Shown here piece after piece: positions 42,861-50,921 of a DNA stretch of 64,000 nt. Each line of letters opens with the position of its first letter. Position 1 is the stretch's first letter. The notes under the pieces are model-generated. The model did not search any database and was not told where the DNA came from. It saw only the letters and a list, made by a program, of their open reading frames with translations. The translations under genes were made by a program, and so were the position numbers. This stretch comes from Granulicella tundricola MP5ACTX9 (GTDB taxonomy: Bacteria > Acidobacteriota > Terriglobia > Terriglobales > Acidobacteriaceae), in the NCBI RefSeq assembly GCF_000178975.2, contig NC_015065.1, forward strand, positions 236,293 through 300,292. Reading direction: 5' to 3'.

Positions 42861-44048
42861 ATGAGGGTTGCGATGCAGGGTGTGGCTAAGAGCAAGACGT
42901 TTCCGTGGGGTGCGCTTCCGCTTTACCTGGGGTTCTTTGGGACGGGGATTGGGGTGGCGCTGCCGGGGGCGCTGCTGCCGGCGCTGCAGATGCGGTGGCA
43001 CCTGCAGGATGAGCAGAGTGGGCGGCTGTTTTTGATGGCCTGGATTGGGTCTTCACTGGGGGCTTTGCTGGTGAGGCGCTCGCTGCGAACGACGCTGGTG
43101 TTTGGGAGCCTGGGGGTTGCGGTGGGGGCTGCGGGGCTGGCGCTGTCTGGCGGGCATGGGGTGAATGCGCTGATGGCGCTGTATGGGATGGGGCTGGGGG
43201 CGACGATGACCTCGGTGAGCCTGATCCGGCAGCAACAGACGGTGGGCAGCGGGACGGAGATGGTGAGGCTGAACCTGGTGTGGGCGATTGGGGCTTGTGC
43301 TTGTCCGTCGCTGACGGTTCATGCGCTGGGTGCGGGGGACTTTGGGCCGGTGCTGCTGGGGTTGGCGGGGTGCTTCCTGGCGCTGGCGGGTGCGGCGCTG
43401 GCGCAGCGGGAGCTGATGGTGTTGACGGCGGGGGCGGAGGTTGGGGATGCGTGGGCGATCTTCAGGCGCATGCCGCTGGGGCTGATTGCGATGATCTTTC
43501 TGGTGACGGGGATCGAGGCTTCCGCGGGGGGGTGGCTGACGACTTATACGCGAAGGGGAGGACATGAGCTTGCCGAGGCGGTGGCTGCGCCGACTTGCCT
43601 TTGGGCGGGGCTGCTGCTGAGCCGGTTGTTCTGGAGCGTAAGGGACAAGTGGTTGTCCGAGGCGGTGGTGGTTCGGGGGAGCCTGGTGCTGATGACGGCG
43701 GCGGCCGTGCTGCTGGTGGCGACGACGCATGGCGTGGCGATTTTGGCGGCGGCGTTTCTGTTGGGGTTCGGGATTGGGCCGACGTATCCGCTCTTGCTGG
43801 GGTGGGCGCTGCGGTATCAGCGGGGTGGGGCGATATTTTTTGTTGCGGGGGTGGGGTCGGCTTGTCTGCCGTGGATGACGGGGCTGGTGTCGGCGGAGCG
43901 GGGGTCGCTAAGGATGGGGCTGGTGGTGCCTATGGTGGGGACGGCTGTGATGCTGCTGGTGGCGATGGTGTCGCCGGTGAGGAGCTGGGGCGGGGCGGTC
44001 CCTGTGAAGACTCGGTTCGGGACGCCGCTTGGCGACAATCCCGGCTAG
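42861..44048 (+). CDS. MFS transporter (sugar permease type)
   Basis: 395 residues, about twelve membrane helices, N-terminal LPLYLGFFGTGIGVALPGAL and a long internal repeat. The general outline is that of the FHS/fucose-permease-like branch of the major facilitator superfamily. The ATG at 42861 is preferred over a TTG at 42843. Placed just before a LacI regulator and a set of polysaccharide-degrading genes, it probably imports an oligosaccharide or monosaccharide released by them. Confidence 0.82.
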   Translation: MRVAMQGVAKSKTFPWGALPLYLGFFGTGIGVALPGALLPALQMRWHLQDEQSGRLFLMAWIGSSLGALLVRRSLRTTLVFGSLGVAVGAAGLALSGGHGVNALMALYGMGLGATMTSVSLIRQQQTVGSGTEMVRLNLVWAIGACACPSLTVHALGAGDFGPVLLGLAGCFLALAGAALAQRELMVLTAGAEVGDAWAIFRRMPLGLIAMIFLVTGIEASAGGWLTTYTRRGGHELAEAVAAPTCLWAGLLLSRLFWSVRDKWLSEAVVVRGSLVLMTAAAVLLVATTHGVAILAAAFLLGFGIGPTYPLLLGWALRYQRGGAIFFVAGVGSACLPWMTGLVSAERGSLRMGLVVPMVGTAVMLLVAMVSPVRSWGGAVPVKTRFGTPLGDNPG

Positions 44049-44110
44049 ACTGGTGGTGCGCGAAACGGACTGTAGCCGGTGAGCCGCGGAGAGCGACCTC
44101 GAAACGACTT

Positions 44111-45190
44111 ATGCCTAAGAAGACTGCGGTGAATTTGGCTGGTGGGCGGCGGGTGGGCCTGAAGATGCTGGCGGAGTACCTGGACCTGAGTCCGGCGACC
44201 GTCTCGTTTGTGTTGAACAACGCGCCTGGGCGCTCGATCCCACCGGCGACGCGCGAACGGGTGAAGGCGGCGGCGAAGAAGTTCGGGTATCAGCCGAGTT
44301 TGATTGCGCGGTCGCTGCAGGGGCTGACGACGCGGACGATCGGGATTTTGATTCCGGAGCTGGGAGAGGGGTACCACTCGCAAGTGCTGAGCGGGGCTGC
44401 GGACCTGCTGATGCAGGAGGGATACTTCTTCTTTACGGCGCATCATCGTCACAAGAAGGACCTGGTGGCGGAGTATCCGCAACTGCTGCGCTCGCGCGGG
44501 ATCGACGGGATACTGGCGATCGACACGCATCTGGAGGCCGAGTTGCCTGCGCCGGCGGTCTGCGTGGCGGGGCATACGGTGATTCCGGGACTGACGAACG
44601 TGGTGCTGGATCACCATCGGGCGGCGGAGCTGGCGCTGGGACATCTGTATCGGCTGGGGCATCGGAAGATTGCTTATATGCATGGGCAGCCGTTCAGCTC
44701 GGACTCGAAGACGAGGTGGAATGCGACGCTGCAGGTGGCGCGTGCGCTTTCGCTGCGGGTGTCGCCTGACCTGGTGATTCGGCTGGATAAGGATATGAGC
44801 TCGCCTGAGCTGGGGTATCCGGGAATTCATCAACTGCTGCTACGGCGCAAGGACTTTACGGCGGTGCTTTGCTTCAATGACGTTTCGGCGATTGGCAGCA
44901 TCCGTGCGCTGCACGATGCGGGGCTGCGGGTGCCGCATGATGTGTCAGTGCTGGGGTTCGACGATATCCAGGCGGCGGCTTATGTGGTTCCGAGTCTGAC
45001 GACGATCCGTCAGCCGCTGCACCAGATGGGCAGCATGGCGGCGAGCCTGCTGCTGAAGAAGCTGGCGCATGAGAAGATTCCGGATGTTGTGAAGCTCGAT
45101 CCGGAGCTGGTGGTGCGGGAGTCGACTGCGGCGGTGCGGGCGGTGGTGCGTGCGGCTCGTGGGACGGGTAAGGCTGGGGGCGCGGGGTAG
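44111..45190 (+). CDS. LacI family transcriptional regulator
   Basis: 359 residues. Helix-turn-helix LKMLAEYLDLSPATVSFVLN with hinge helix RERVKAAAKKFGYQPSLIAR, then a periplasmic-binding-protein-like ligand domain (TIGILIPELGEGYHSQVLSG, YRLGHRKIAYMHG, VLGFDDIQAAAYVVPSLTTI). Expected to repress or activate sugar genes through a palindrome. Five AGACAA-N4-TTRTCT sites around it are the probable targets. It lacks the N-terminal start at 43595, where the frame is only an overlap with the transporter. Confidence 0.9.
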   Translation: MPKKTAVNLAGGRRVGLKMLAEYLDLSPATVSFVLNNAPGRSIPPATRERVKAAAKKFGYQPSLIARSLQGLTTRTIGILIPELGEGYHSQVLSGAADLLMQEGYFFFTAHHRHKKDLVAEYPQLLRSRGIDGILAIDTHLEAELPAPAVCVAGHTVIPGLTNVVLDHHRAAELALGHLYRLGHRKIAYMHGQPFSSDSKTRWNATLQVARALSLRVSPDLVIRLDKDMSSPELGYPGIHQLLLRRKDFTAVLCFNDVSAIGSIRALHDAGLRVPHDVSVLGFDDIQAAAYVVPSLTTIRQPLHQMGSMAASLLLKKLAHEKIPDVVKLDPELVVRESTAAVRAVVRAARGTGKAGGAG

Positions 45191-45220
45191 ATGTTTGCGG
45201 GCTCGGCGGCAGGGAATGAG

Positions 45221-45250
45221 TTGACTAGCTTTGTGTGCGGCGGGTAGAAA
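45221..45250 (+). promoter_or_regulatory. Predicted promoter of the PL5 gene
   Basis: TTGACT (45221-45226), an 18-base spacer and TAGAAA (45245-45250). The expected start of transcription near 45257 places the LacI-type operator 45267-45284 just downstream, the same geometry as at the TonB-receptor gene. Confidence 0.5.
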
Positions 45251-45266
45251 GAATGGGTCGGCGTGG

Positions 45267-45284
45267 AAGACAAACCTTTGTCTT
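45267..45284. promoter_or_regulatory. LacI-type operator (perfect palindrome) upstream of PL5
   Basis: AAGACAAACCTTTGTCTT; the eight outer bases of each side are perfectly complementary around CC. Best of the five copies of the motif. Lies 40 bp before the alginate-lyase start codon. Confidence 0.8.
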
Positions 45285-45323
45285 CTGATTTAGCGGAAGC
45301 ATCCGACCTTATGAGGCCATCTC

Positions 45324-46394
45324 TTGCAGAGATCATTCGTTCCATCGTTTCGTTCTATTGGGGTTTCTGTTGTGCTGGCCTGTGCTGCCTTTGCCAGTGC
45401 CGGGGCGGCGACGCTGCGGTCTCCGTGGGATGGTCACGCGGTGACGCTGACGGATGCCCCCTATAGCTGCCCGGCGCTGCCTGCGGTTGCACCTGACCTG
45501 ACTACGGATGGATTCTACCGGACGGATGATCCGACGCACTCGATTGTAGACCCGGTGCGGATGGAGGCTTATAAGCGGTCGAGCGATCCGGTGAAAGAGG
45601 TTGGGCAGACGCTGGTGCGGGAGGCGGATGCGTTTCGGACGACGGGCTCGCGTGCTGCGGGACGATGTGCGCTGGAGCAGATCACGTCGCTGGCACGGCA
45701 GCGCTCGTTGACGGGAAAGATGTCTTCCAACCAGGCTTACTACGTGCAGGGTTGGATTGCGGGGGCAATTGCGATTGCTTACCTGAAGATCAGCGATGCG
45801 GGGCTGGCGACGCCGGAGCAGAGACGGCTGATTGCGCCGTGGCTGCTGCAGATTGGCGACGCTACGCGCACCTGGTACGACGACCATGCCGCGAAGACGC
45901 ATGTGTCGGCGGGCAACAATCATCTGTATTGGGCCGGCGTAGAGCTTGCGGCGATTGGGGTGGCGGCGAACGACCGGAAGGCGTTCGACTGGGGGATGGC
46001 GACTTATGAGAACGGGGTGGCGCAGATCCGGCCGGATGGGACGCTGCCACTGGAGATGGAACGGGGGACCAAGGCGCTCCACTACCATTTGTATGCGCTG
46101 GCTCCGCTGGTGCTGCTGGCTGAGCTTGGCGAGGTGAACGGGCTGGACCTTTATGCCGCGCACGGTGGGGCGATCCATCGGCTGGTGAAGGTGTCGATTG
46201 GCGGGCTGTCCGATCCTGCGGTGTTTGTTGCGGGGACGGGTAAGCAGCAGGAGGCTCCCGGGACAGTGAGCGGAGACCAGATTGGCTGGGCTCCGCCGTA
46301 CGAGCGGCGCTTTCCTGATGCGGCGATTGCTCGCTATGTGAAGGCAGCGCCTAGCCTGAGTGTGTTCTACCTGGGTGGGTTGCCGCCGGCATGA
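45324..46394 (+). CDS. Alginate lyase, PL5 (AlgL-like), secreted
   Basis: 356 residues, signal peptide RSIGVSVVLACAAFASAGAA. The C-terminal (alpha/alpha) barrel has SAGNNHLYWAGVELAAIGVA (catalytic NNHxYW) and RPDGTLPLEMERGTKALHYH, matching the mannuronate-lyase family PL5. Starts at TTG 45324 with GAGG seven bases earlier. It overlaps the 3' end of the leftward GH105 gene by 28 bp. Its place among pectin-type genes suggests a uronate polymer as substrate, not necessarily alginate. Confidence 0.85.
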   Translation: MQRSFVPSFRSIGVSVVLACAAFASAGAATLRSPWDGHAVTLTDAPYSCPALPAVAPDLTTDGFYRTDDPTHSIVDPVRMEAYKRSSDPVKEVGQTLVREADAFRTTGSRAAGRCALEQITSLARQRSLTGKMSSNQAYYVQGWIAGAIAIAYLKISDAGLATPEQRRLIAPWLLQIGDATRTWYDDHAAKTHVSAGNNHLYWAGVELAAIGVAANDRKAFDWGMATYENGVAQIRPDGTLPLEMERGTKALHYHLYALAPLVLLAELGEVNGLDLYAAHGGAIHRLVKVSIGGLSDPAVFVAGTGKQQEAPGTVSGDQIGWAPPYERRFPDAAIARYVKAAPSLSVFYLGGLPPA

Positions 46395-47641
46395 ATCGGC
46401 TTCCTGGTAGTCATCTTTGTTAGCTCCGAGCCAGCGAGGAGGAAGGCTCCGATGCCGTAGACGTAGCTGCTGGAGGCCTTCACGTCACCGGGTGCGGCTC
46501 CGATGGGCTGGATGGCCCCGAGACGGCCGTCAGCATAGACGTGCTGGAGCAGGCCCTGCCAAGCGCTGGTGACGTGCGGGAGATAGAGCTTGCGGTCAAG
46601 GAGACCGTTATCGATGCCCCAGGCTAGGCCGTAGGCGAAGAAGGCAGAACCGGAGTCTTCGGGCTGTGCGTAGGCTGCGGGATCGAGCAGGCCGCTGCGC
46701 CAGAGGCCGTCAGGCTGCTGGAGGGCGATGACTCGCTCCGCCATGGCGCGGAACTGAGCGACGTACTTTGGCCGGGTGGGATAGTCGGCGGGCATGTTCT
46801 GGAGGACGGTTGCGAGACCGGCGAGAACCCAGCCGTTGCCGCGTGCCCAGAAGAGCTTCTGGCCGTTGGCTTCCTTCTTGGTGAAGTAGGTGTCGTCGCG
46901 GAAGTAGAGCTTCTCCTGCGGGTCGTAGAGGTAGGCCGAGGTGATCCACCATTGGCGGTCCATGTAGTCGAGATACTTGCGGTCGTTGGTGATCTTCGAC
47001 ATCTCGGCGAGGACTGGCGGGGCCATGAAGAGGGCGTCACACCACCACCAGAGGAGCTTCTTGGGATCGTCCGGGTGGGCGATGAGGTGGTCGAGGACCT
47101 CGCGTGTTGAGGCGATGCGCTCCGGTGTGGGGTGCTGCTGATAGAGCTCGAGGTAGGCGCGTCCGAGGGCTTCGTCGTCGGCGTGGGGGAAACGGTTGTC
47201 GATGAGCTTCCAGTCAAAGTGCTCCGACATACGCTGGACGGCGTCCTGGTACTTGGGGTCGCCGGTGGCGGTGGAGGCGGCGATGAGGCCGTCGTAGAGG
47301 GCGGCGTAGGTCCACTGCTGGTTGAAGCGCGGCTCGGCGTAGGCGATCTGCCAGTCTGCAACCTTGCGCATGGCCTTCTGGATGGCGGGTGGGGTTAGGG
47401 CGGGGGAGAGATCGGTCGCGAGCGGGCCGGGGTCGGCTGGGGAGTCACCGGCGGCGTTGCGGTCCACCGGCGAGGGGGCGCTGGCTGGTGACTGCTTCTG
47501 AGCCTGGGTTTGGGCGATGATCGTGGGGTTCAGCATCGTGGCGGCAAGGGCCGCGGCAACAGTCAGTTTTATGGAGATCAAAGACACCACCCTGCGTCGA
47601 CAGCTCAGGGCTATCTGGCGCAGGAGTATTCGACCGTGCAT
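46367..47641 (-). CDS. Glycoside hydrolase family 105 (unsaturated rhamnogalacturonyl hydrolase-like)
   Basis: Up to 424 residues. (alpha/alpha)6-barrel signatures: FNQQWTYAALYDGLIAASTA, DDEALGRAYLELYQ, LLWWWCDALFMAPPVLAEM, KLFWARGNGWVLAGLATVLQ and GLWRSGLLDP. It removes the unsaturated uronate left by lyases. A predicted promoter on this strand (TTGACA at 47657-47652, TCGAAT at 47633-47628) would make the ATG at 47641 fall inside it; the GTG codons at 47590 and 47587, which give a neat signal peptide (SLISIKLTVAAALAATML), are more likely starts. Confidence 0.85.
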   Translation of the reverse strand: MHGRILLRQIALSCRRRVVSLISIKLTVAAALAATMLNPTIIAQTQAQKQSPASAPSPVDRNAAGDSPADPGPLATDLSPALTPPAIQKAMRKVADWQIAYAEPRFNQQWTYAALYDGLIAASTATGDPKYQDAVQRMSEHFDWKLIDNRFPHADDEALGRAYLELYQQHPTPERIASTREVLDHLIAHPDDPKKLLWWWCDALFMAPPVLAEMSKITNDRKYLDYMDRQWWITSAYLYDPQEKLYFRDDTYFTKKEANGQKLFWARGNGWVLAGLATVLQNMPADYPTRPKYVAQFRAMAERVIALQQPDGLWRSGLLDPAAYAQPEDSGSAFFAYGLAWGIDNGLLDRKLYLPHVTSAWQGLLQHVYADGRLGAIQPIGAAPGDVKASSSYVYGIGAFLLAGSELTKMTTRKPIHAGGNPPR

Positions 47642-47683
47642 GGGCTATCGTTGTCAAGCAGGGAGGGAAGGCGGATGGCTTGG

Positions 47684-47699
47684 AGACAAACGCTTATCT
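47684..47699. promoter_or_regulatory. LacI-type operator between GH105 and TPR genes
   Basis: AGACAAACGCTTATCT, identical to the site before the GH5 gene. It lies 27 bp upstream of a predicted leftward -35 box and could act on either divergent gene. Confidence 0.7.
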
Positions 47700-47800
47700 G
47701 AAGTGACTGGCGGCGCGCGTGTTGGTCTTGTGACGACGCCATGCTGGTGTTCTGCGATCAATCCTCATACCATCAAGCAGGCTAACGAGTGCGATACACC

Positions 47801-49462
47801 ATGACAAGAGCGAAGAGTCACCTGCGTAAGGCTGCGATGCTGGCGGTCTTGCCGGTTTTGGCTTGTGGCTTTGGGAGTGCGATGGCCCAGGGCGTGTCGG
47901 GGGCGCAACGCGGGACTCGGTCCGCGGAGGCGGAACAGCTTCATGAGGCAATCATGACTGCGCAGCGAGGGGATGGAGCGAAGGCTCTCGCCCTGACGCG
48001 TGCGCTGCTGGCGTCTCATCCAGGGTATGAGCCAGCGCTCAAGTTTCAGGGCGCTCTGCTGGAAGATATGGGACATGCGCCAGAGGCTGCGGCCTCCTTT
48101 CAAGAGGCGTTGAAGCTGGCGCCGGGCGATGCTGAACTGATGTTGAAGGTGGGGATCAACCGGCTGGTGGCAGGCGATACAGGTGAGGCAATTCGTCTGT
48201 TCACGCAACGCCTGAAACAGGTTCCGCAGGATGGCGATACGCTCTACTACCTGGCCCAGGCCTACCACCTGAGGGGCGATAGCGAACTGGCGTTGAAGGC
48301 GATTCAGAGGAGCCTGAAGGCTGATCCGAATAATACCGCCGTGTGGCAGAAGTATGGTGAGCTGCTTTGCAGTTCAGGGGATAACGAGGCGGCGCTGCGG
48401 TGGCTGTTGAAGGCGCAGCATGCCGATCCAACGCTCGGGCGGATCGATTTCGATCTTGGGGTGGCGAGCTTCAAAAATCAGGACCTGGAGAATGCCGCGC
48501 AGTACGCTGCGAAGGCCGTGGCACTGAAGCCGAACGATTTGAAGGGGCTGCAACTGCTGGCCGCCGTGGACGTGAAGCTTTCAAAGTGGCAGGAGGCAAA
48601 GCCGGTCTTTGAACAGATTCTTTCCATCCAGCCTGCGGACGACGCTGCGTTGCTGGGGCTGGGGCATTGTGAGCTGGCTTTGAAGAACTACCAGGCGGCC
48701 GCGGACCTGCTAGAACGTCTGCTGAAGCAGGACCCGACGCAGGTGCTTGCTCATTTCTATCTGGCTCGGGTGTATGCCGGGCTGGGGCGCACGGCGGATG
48801 CGCAGCATGAGGCGGAGCTGCATGGCAGGCTGCTGGATCAGGCGGCATCCGTCGTTCCCACGGATGAGCGCGAGGTAGAAAAGGCTACGCTGGTGGAGGC
48901 GCGGCAACTGCTCACTGAGGGGCATGAGGCGGCGGCGTTGAAGCTGTTTCGGGATCGGGCGAAAGGGCCGACGGCTACACCTGGAGCGCCGTACATGCTG
49001 ACCGGCGTCGTCTATCTGTACATGGGGAGGCCGGAGGATGCGGAACGCTGTTTGAAGCAGTCCATGGTGATTGAACCGACGGTGCGGGGTGCGCATACCT
49101 ACCTGGGGATGCTGGCGTTGCAGCAGAACGATCTTGAGAAGGCCGAGAGCGAGTTCAAGGCGGAGCTGCAAGGGGAGCCTAATTATCAACTGGCGGTTGC
49201 GGAGCTCGGCGAGGTGCGTTACAGGCAAGGACGGTGGGAGGAGGCTGCGGATCAGCTTGCTCGGTCAAAGACGGTGGTGCCGGCGTTGCTGTACATGCTG
49301 TGCGACTCTTACTTTCACCTGGGTAAGGTGAAGGATGCGGACCTGACGGCTGAGCTGGCGGTCGGGTATGGCAAGAGCGATCCCGCGATCACAAAGGGGA
49401 TTCTTGATCTGCTGGAACGGAATCAGCAGACGGAGCTTGTGCAGCGTTTGTCCAGCCGGTGA
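47801..49462 (+). CDS. TPR-repeat protein, exported
   Basis: 553 residues from the ATG at 47801 (GTG at 47789 is an alternative), with a signal peptide (AAMLAVLPVLACGFGSAMAQ). At least ten tetratricopeptide repeats can be followed, for example ALKFQGALLEDMGHAPEAAA, TLYYLAQAYHLRGDSELALK and AHFYLARVYAGLGRTADAQH. Probably a periplasmic scaffold for the neighbouring cytochrome, receptor and CRTAC1 protein; these families are often neighbours in Acidobacteriota. Confidence 0.87.
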   Translation: MTRAKSHLRKAAMLAVLPVLACGFGSAMAQGVSGAQRGTRSAEAEQLHEAIMTAQRGDGAKALALTRALLASHPGYEPALKFQGALLEDMGHAPEAAASFQEALKLAPGDAELMLKVGINRLVAGDTGEAIRLFTQRLKQVPQDGDTLYYLAQAYHLRGDSELALKAIQRSLKADPNNTAVWQKYGELLCSSGDNEAALRWLLKAQHADPTLGRIDFDLGVASFKNQDLENAAQYAAKAVALKPNDLKGLQLLAAVDVKLSKWQEAKPVFEQILSIQPADDAALLGLGHCELALKNYQAAADLLERLLKQDPTQVLAHFYLARVYAGLGRTADAQHEAELHGRLLDQAASVVPTDEREVEKATLVEARQLLTEGHEAAALKLFRDRAKGPTATPGAPYMLTGVVYLYMGRPEDAERCLKQSMVIEPTVRGAHTYLGMLALQQNDLEKAESEFKAELQGEPNYQLAVAELGEVRYRQGRWEEAADQLARSKTVVPALLYMLCDSYFHLGKVKDADLTAELAVGYGKSDPAITKGILDLLERNQQTELVQRLSSR

Positions 49463-49469
49463 GTGCGGC

Positions 49470-50663
49470 TTAGCGGGGGAGGCTGGCGCCGGGCTTTACG
49501 ACGCGGATGAAGTGGTCCGTGAACTCGCCATGCATGCTGGCGACGGTGACCTTTGGCATGTGGCAGGTGATGCAGCCGCTCGAGGCTTTGGGGCAGATGG
49601 AGACGGTGTGGGTGCTGGCTGGGGGCTGGGTTTTCTGTGCTGCTGTCGAGTGGCATTGCAGGCAGTGGCGATCGTAAGAGGCGGTGTTCCTCTCGAGGGG
49701 CTGGTGAGGATCATGGCAGGCGACGCAGGTCAGGCGCTCATCCCTTGTGGAACGCCAGCACTTACTTTCCTCAAGGCGGTATGGCTGGAAACGGACGACC
49801 GCCGTGCCTTGTCCAGGGCCGATGATCAGGCTGGCGTCTGCGAAGCTGCGATGGCAGGAGCCGCAGAAGTCGATGGAGTCTGACGGGGAGAGCTTTGCTG
49901 GATTGAAGACTGCGGATTCGCTGGCCGGGTGGGCGGGGGCGTGGATTTGCTGGTGCATGGCGTCAACGTGCGCGCGCGTGGGGCCGTGGCAGGCTTCACA
50001 GCCGAGGCCAGCCTCTGCGTGCAGGGGATTGAAGCCGGATGAGGTGGTGGCGTGGACGGTGTGGCAGCCGAAGCAGGAGCGTGCATCCTCCGGGCTCAGA
50101 AGCTGCCCGAGCGCCGTCGGGAGGGAGGTGGCCTGGGTGCTGCTGAGGCCGGTGGTGATGTCCAGTGCGGAGGGTCTGGTGTAGTAGCTGATGCGGCTTT
50201 GGTACCAGCGGCCGTCGGCCTGGTAAAGGAAGGTGCGGCCGAGATCGCCGGCACCCATGACCCAATCGAGAGGGTGAGAGAGCTTGTGGGCTCCCTGGGA
50301 TGCTGTGAATTCGATCCCCGATGGGCTGGAGGTGAGGGAGTACTTGAAAGGCGGGGAGTTGGCGGTGAGTTTTTCTGCGTGGAAGTCTGTGACGGCGGCG
50401 GTGCTCGCTGCGTGCTGCATGGAGGTTTCTGTGTGGGCGAGGCCGGGCTGGTGACAGGGTTTGCAGGAGGAGGAGCCAGCGAAGGCGCTCATGGGCATGT
50501 CCGGCTTGGTGGGCCACCAGACTTCACTGCTGATGCGCTCCTGGGTGGTGGTCTGGGCGGAAAGGTCAAGCGTTTGCTGGGGCTGCGCCGATCTGGCAGA
50601 CCATAGCGTGAGGAAGATGCACGCTAAATACAGCAACAGGCCGGTCTTGCGGAGAAGCTTCAT
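49470..50663 (-). CDS. Heptahaem c-type cytochrome
   Basis: 397 residues from the ATG at 50663, with a signal peptide (KTGLLLYLACIFLTLWSARS). Seven CxxCH motifs: CKPCH, CFGCH, CEACH, CGSCH, CVACH, CLQCH and CITCH. The order and CEACHGPTRAHV context make it a relative of the octahaem protein at 41.4-42.7 kb with the last site lost. Convergent with the TPR gene, 7 bp apart. Probably carries electrons in the periplasm. Confidence 0.88.
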   Translation of the reverse strand: MKLLRKTGLLLYLACIFLTLWSARSAQPQQTLDLSAQTTTQERISSEVWWPTKPDMPMSAFAGSSSCKPCHQPGLAHTETSMQHAASTAAVTDFHAEKLTANSPPFKYSLTSSPSGIEFTASQGAHKLSHPLDWVMGAGDLGRTFLYQADGRWYQSRISYYTRPSALDITTGLSSTQATSLPTALGQLLSPEDARSCFGCHTVHATTSSGFNPLHAEAGLGCEACHGPTRAHVDAMHQQIHAPAHPASESAVFNPAKLSPSDSIDFCGSCHRSFADASLIIGPGQGTAVVRFQPYRLEESKCWRSTRDERLTCVACHDPHQPLERNTASYDRHCLQCHSTAAQKTQPPASTHTVSICPKASSGCITCHMPKVTVASMHGEFTDHFIRVVKPGASLPR

Positions 50664-50787
50664 CTTTGTCTGCGAGGTCGATAGCGATTGTATATCGGCG
50701 TGCGGGGAATGCTTCAGAGGTGGATGGACCACTTCACGTCCTCAATATCCGGGCAAAACGGTTGGGCGGCGGTGCGGGACATGCTGC

Positions 50788-50817
50788 TTGACAACGCTTA
50801 ACGGGCTCATGTGAAAT
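50788..50817 (+). promoter_or_regulatory. Predicted promoter of the TonB-dependent receptor gene
   Basis: TTGACA (50788-50793), 18 bases, TGAAAT (50812-50817). The LacI-type operator at 50840-50855 follows the expected transcription start by about 16 bp. Confidence 0.5.
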
Positions 50818-50839
50818 AGGCAACTGAAATTCCAGTAAA

Positions 50840-50855
50840 AGACAAACGCTTGTCC
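50840..50855. promoter_or_regulatory. LacI-type operator upstream of the TonB-dependent receptor
   Basis: AGACAAACGCTTGTCC, one base from a perfect AGACAA-N4-TTGTCT palindrome, 67 bp before the start codon. Confidence 0.75.
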
Positions 50856-50921
50856 AGACGCCTTACGAGACTTTTCGGCGCGGAGCAAGGGAATGAGACG
50901 CAGTAAATTTCAGGGGGCAGT

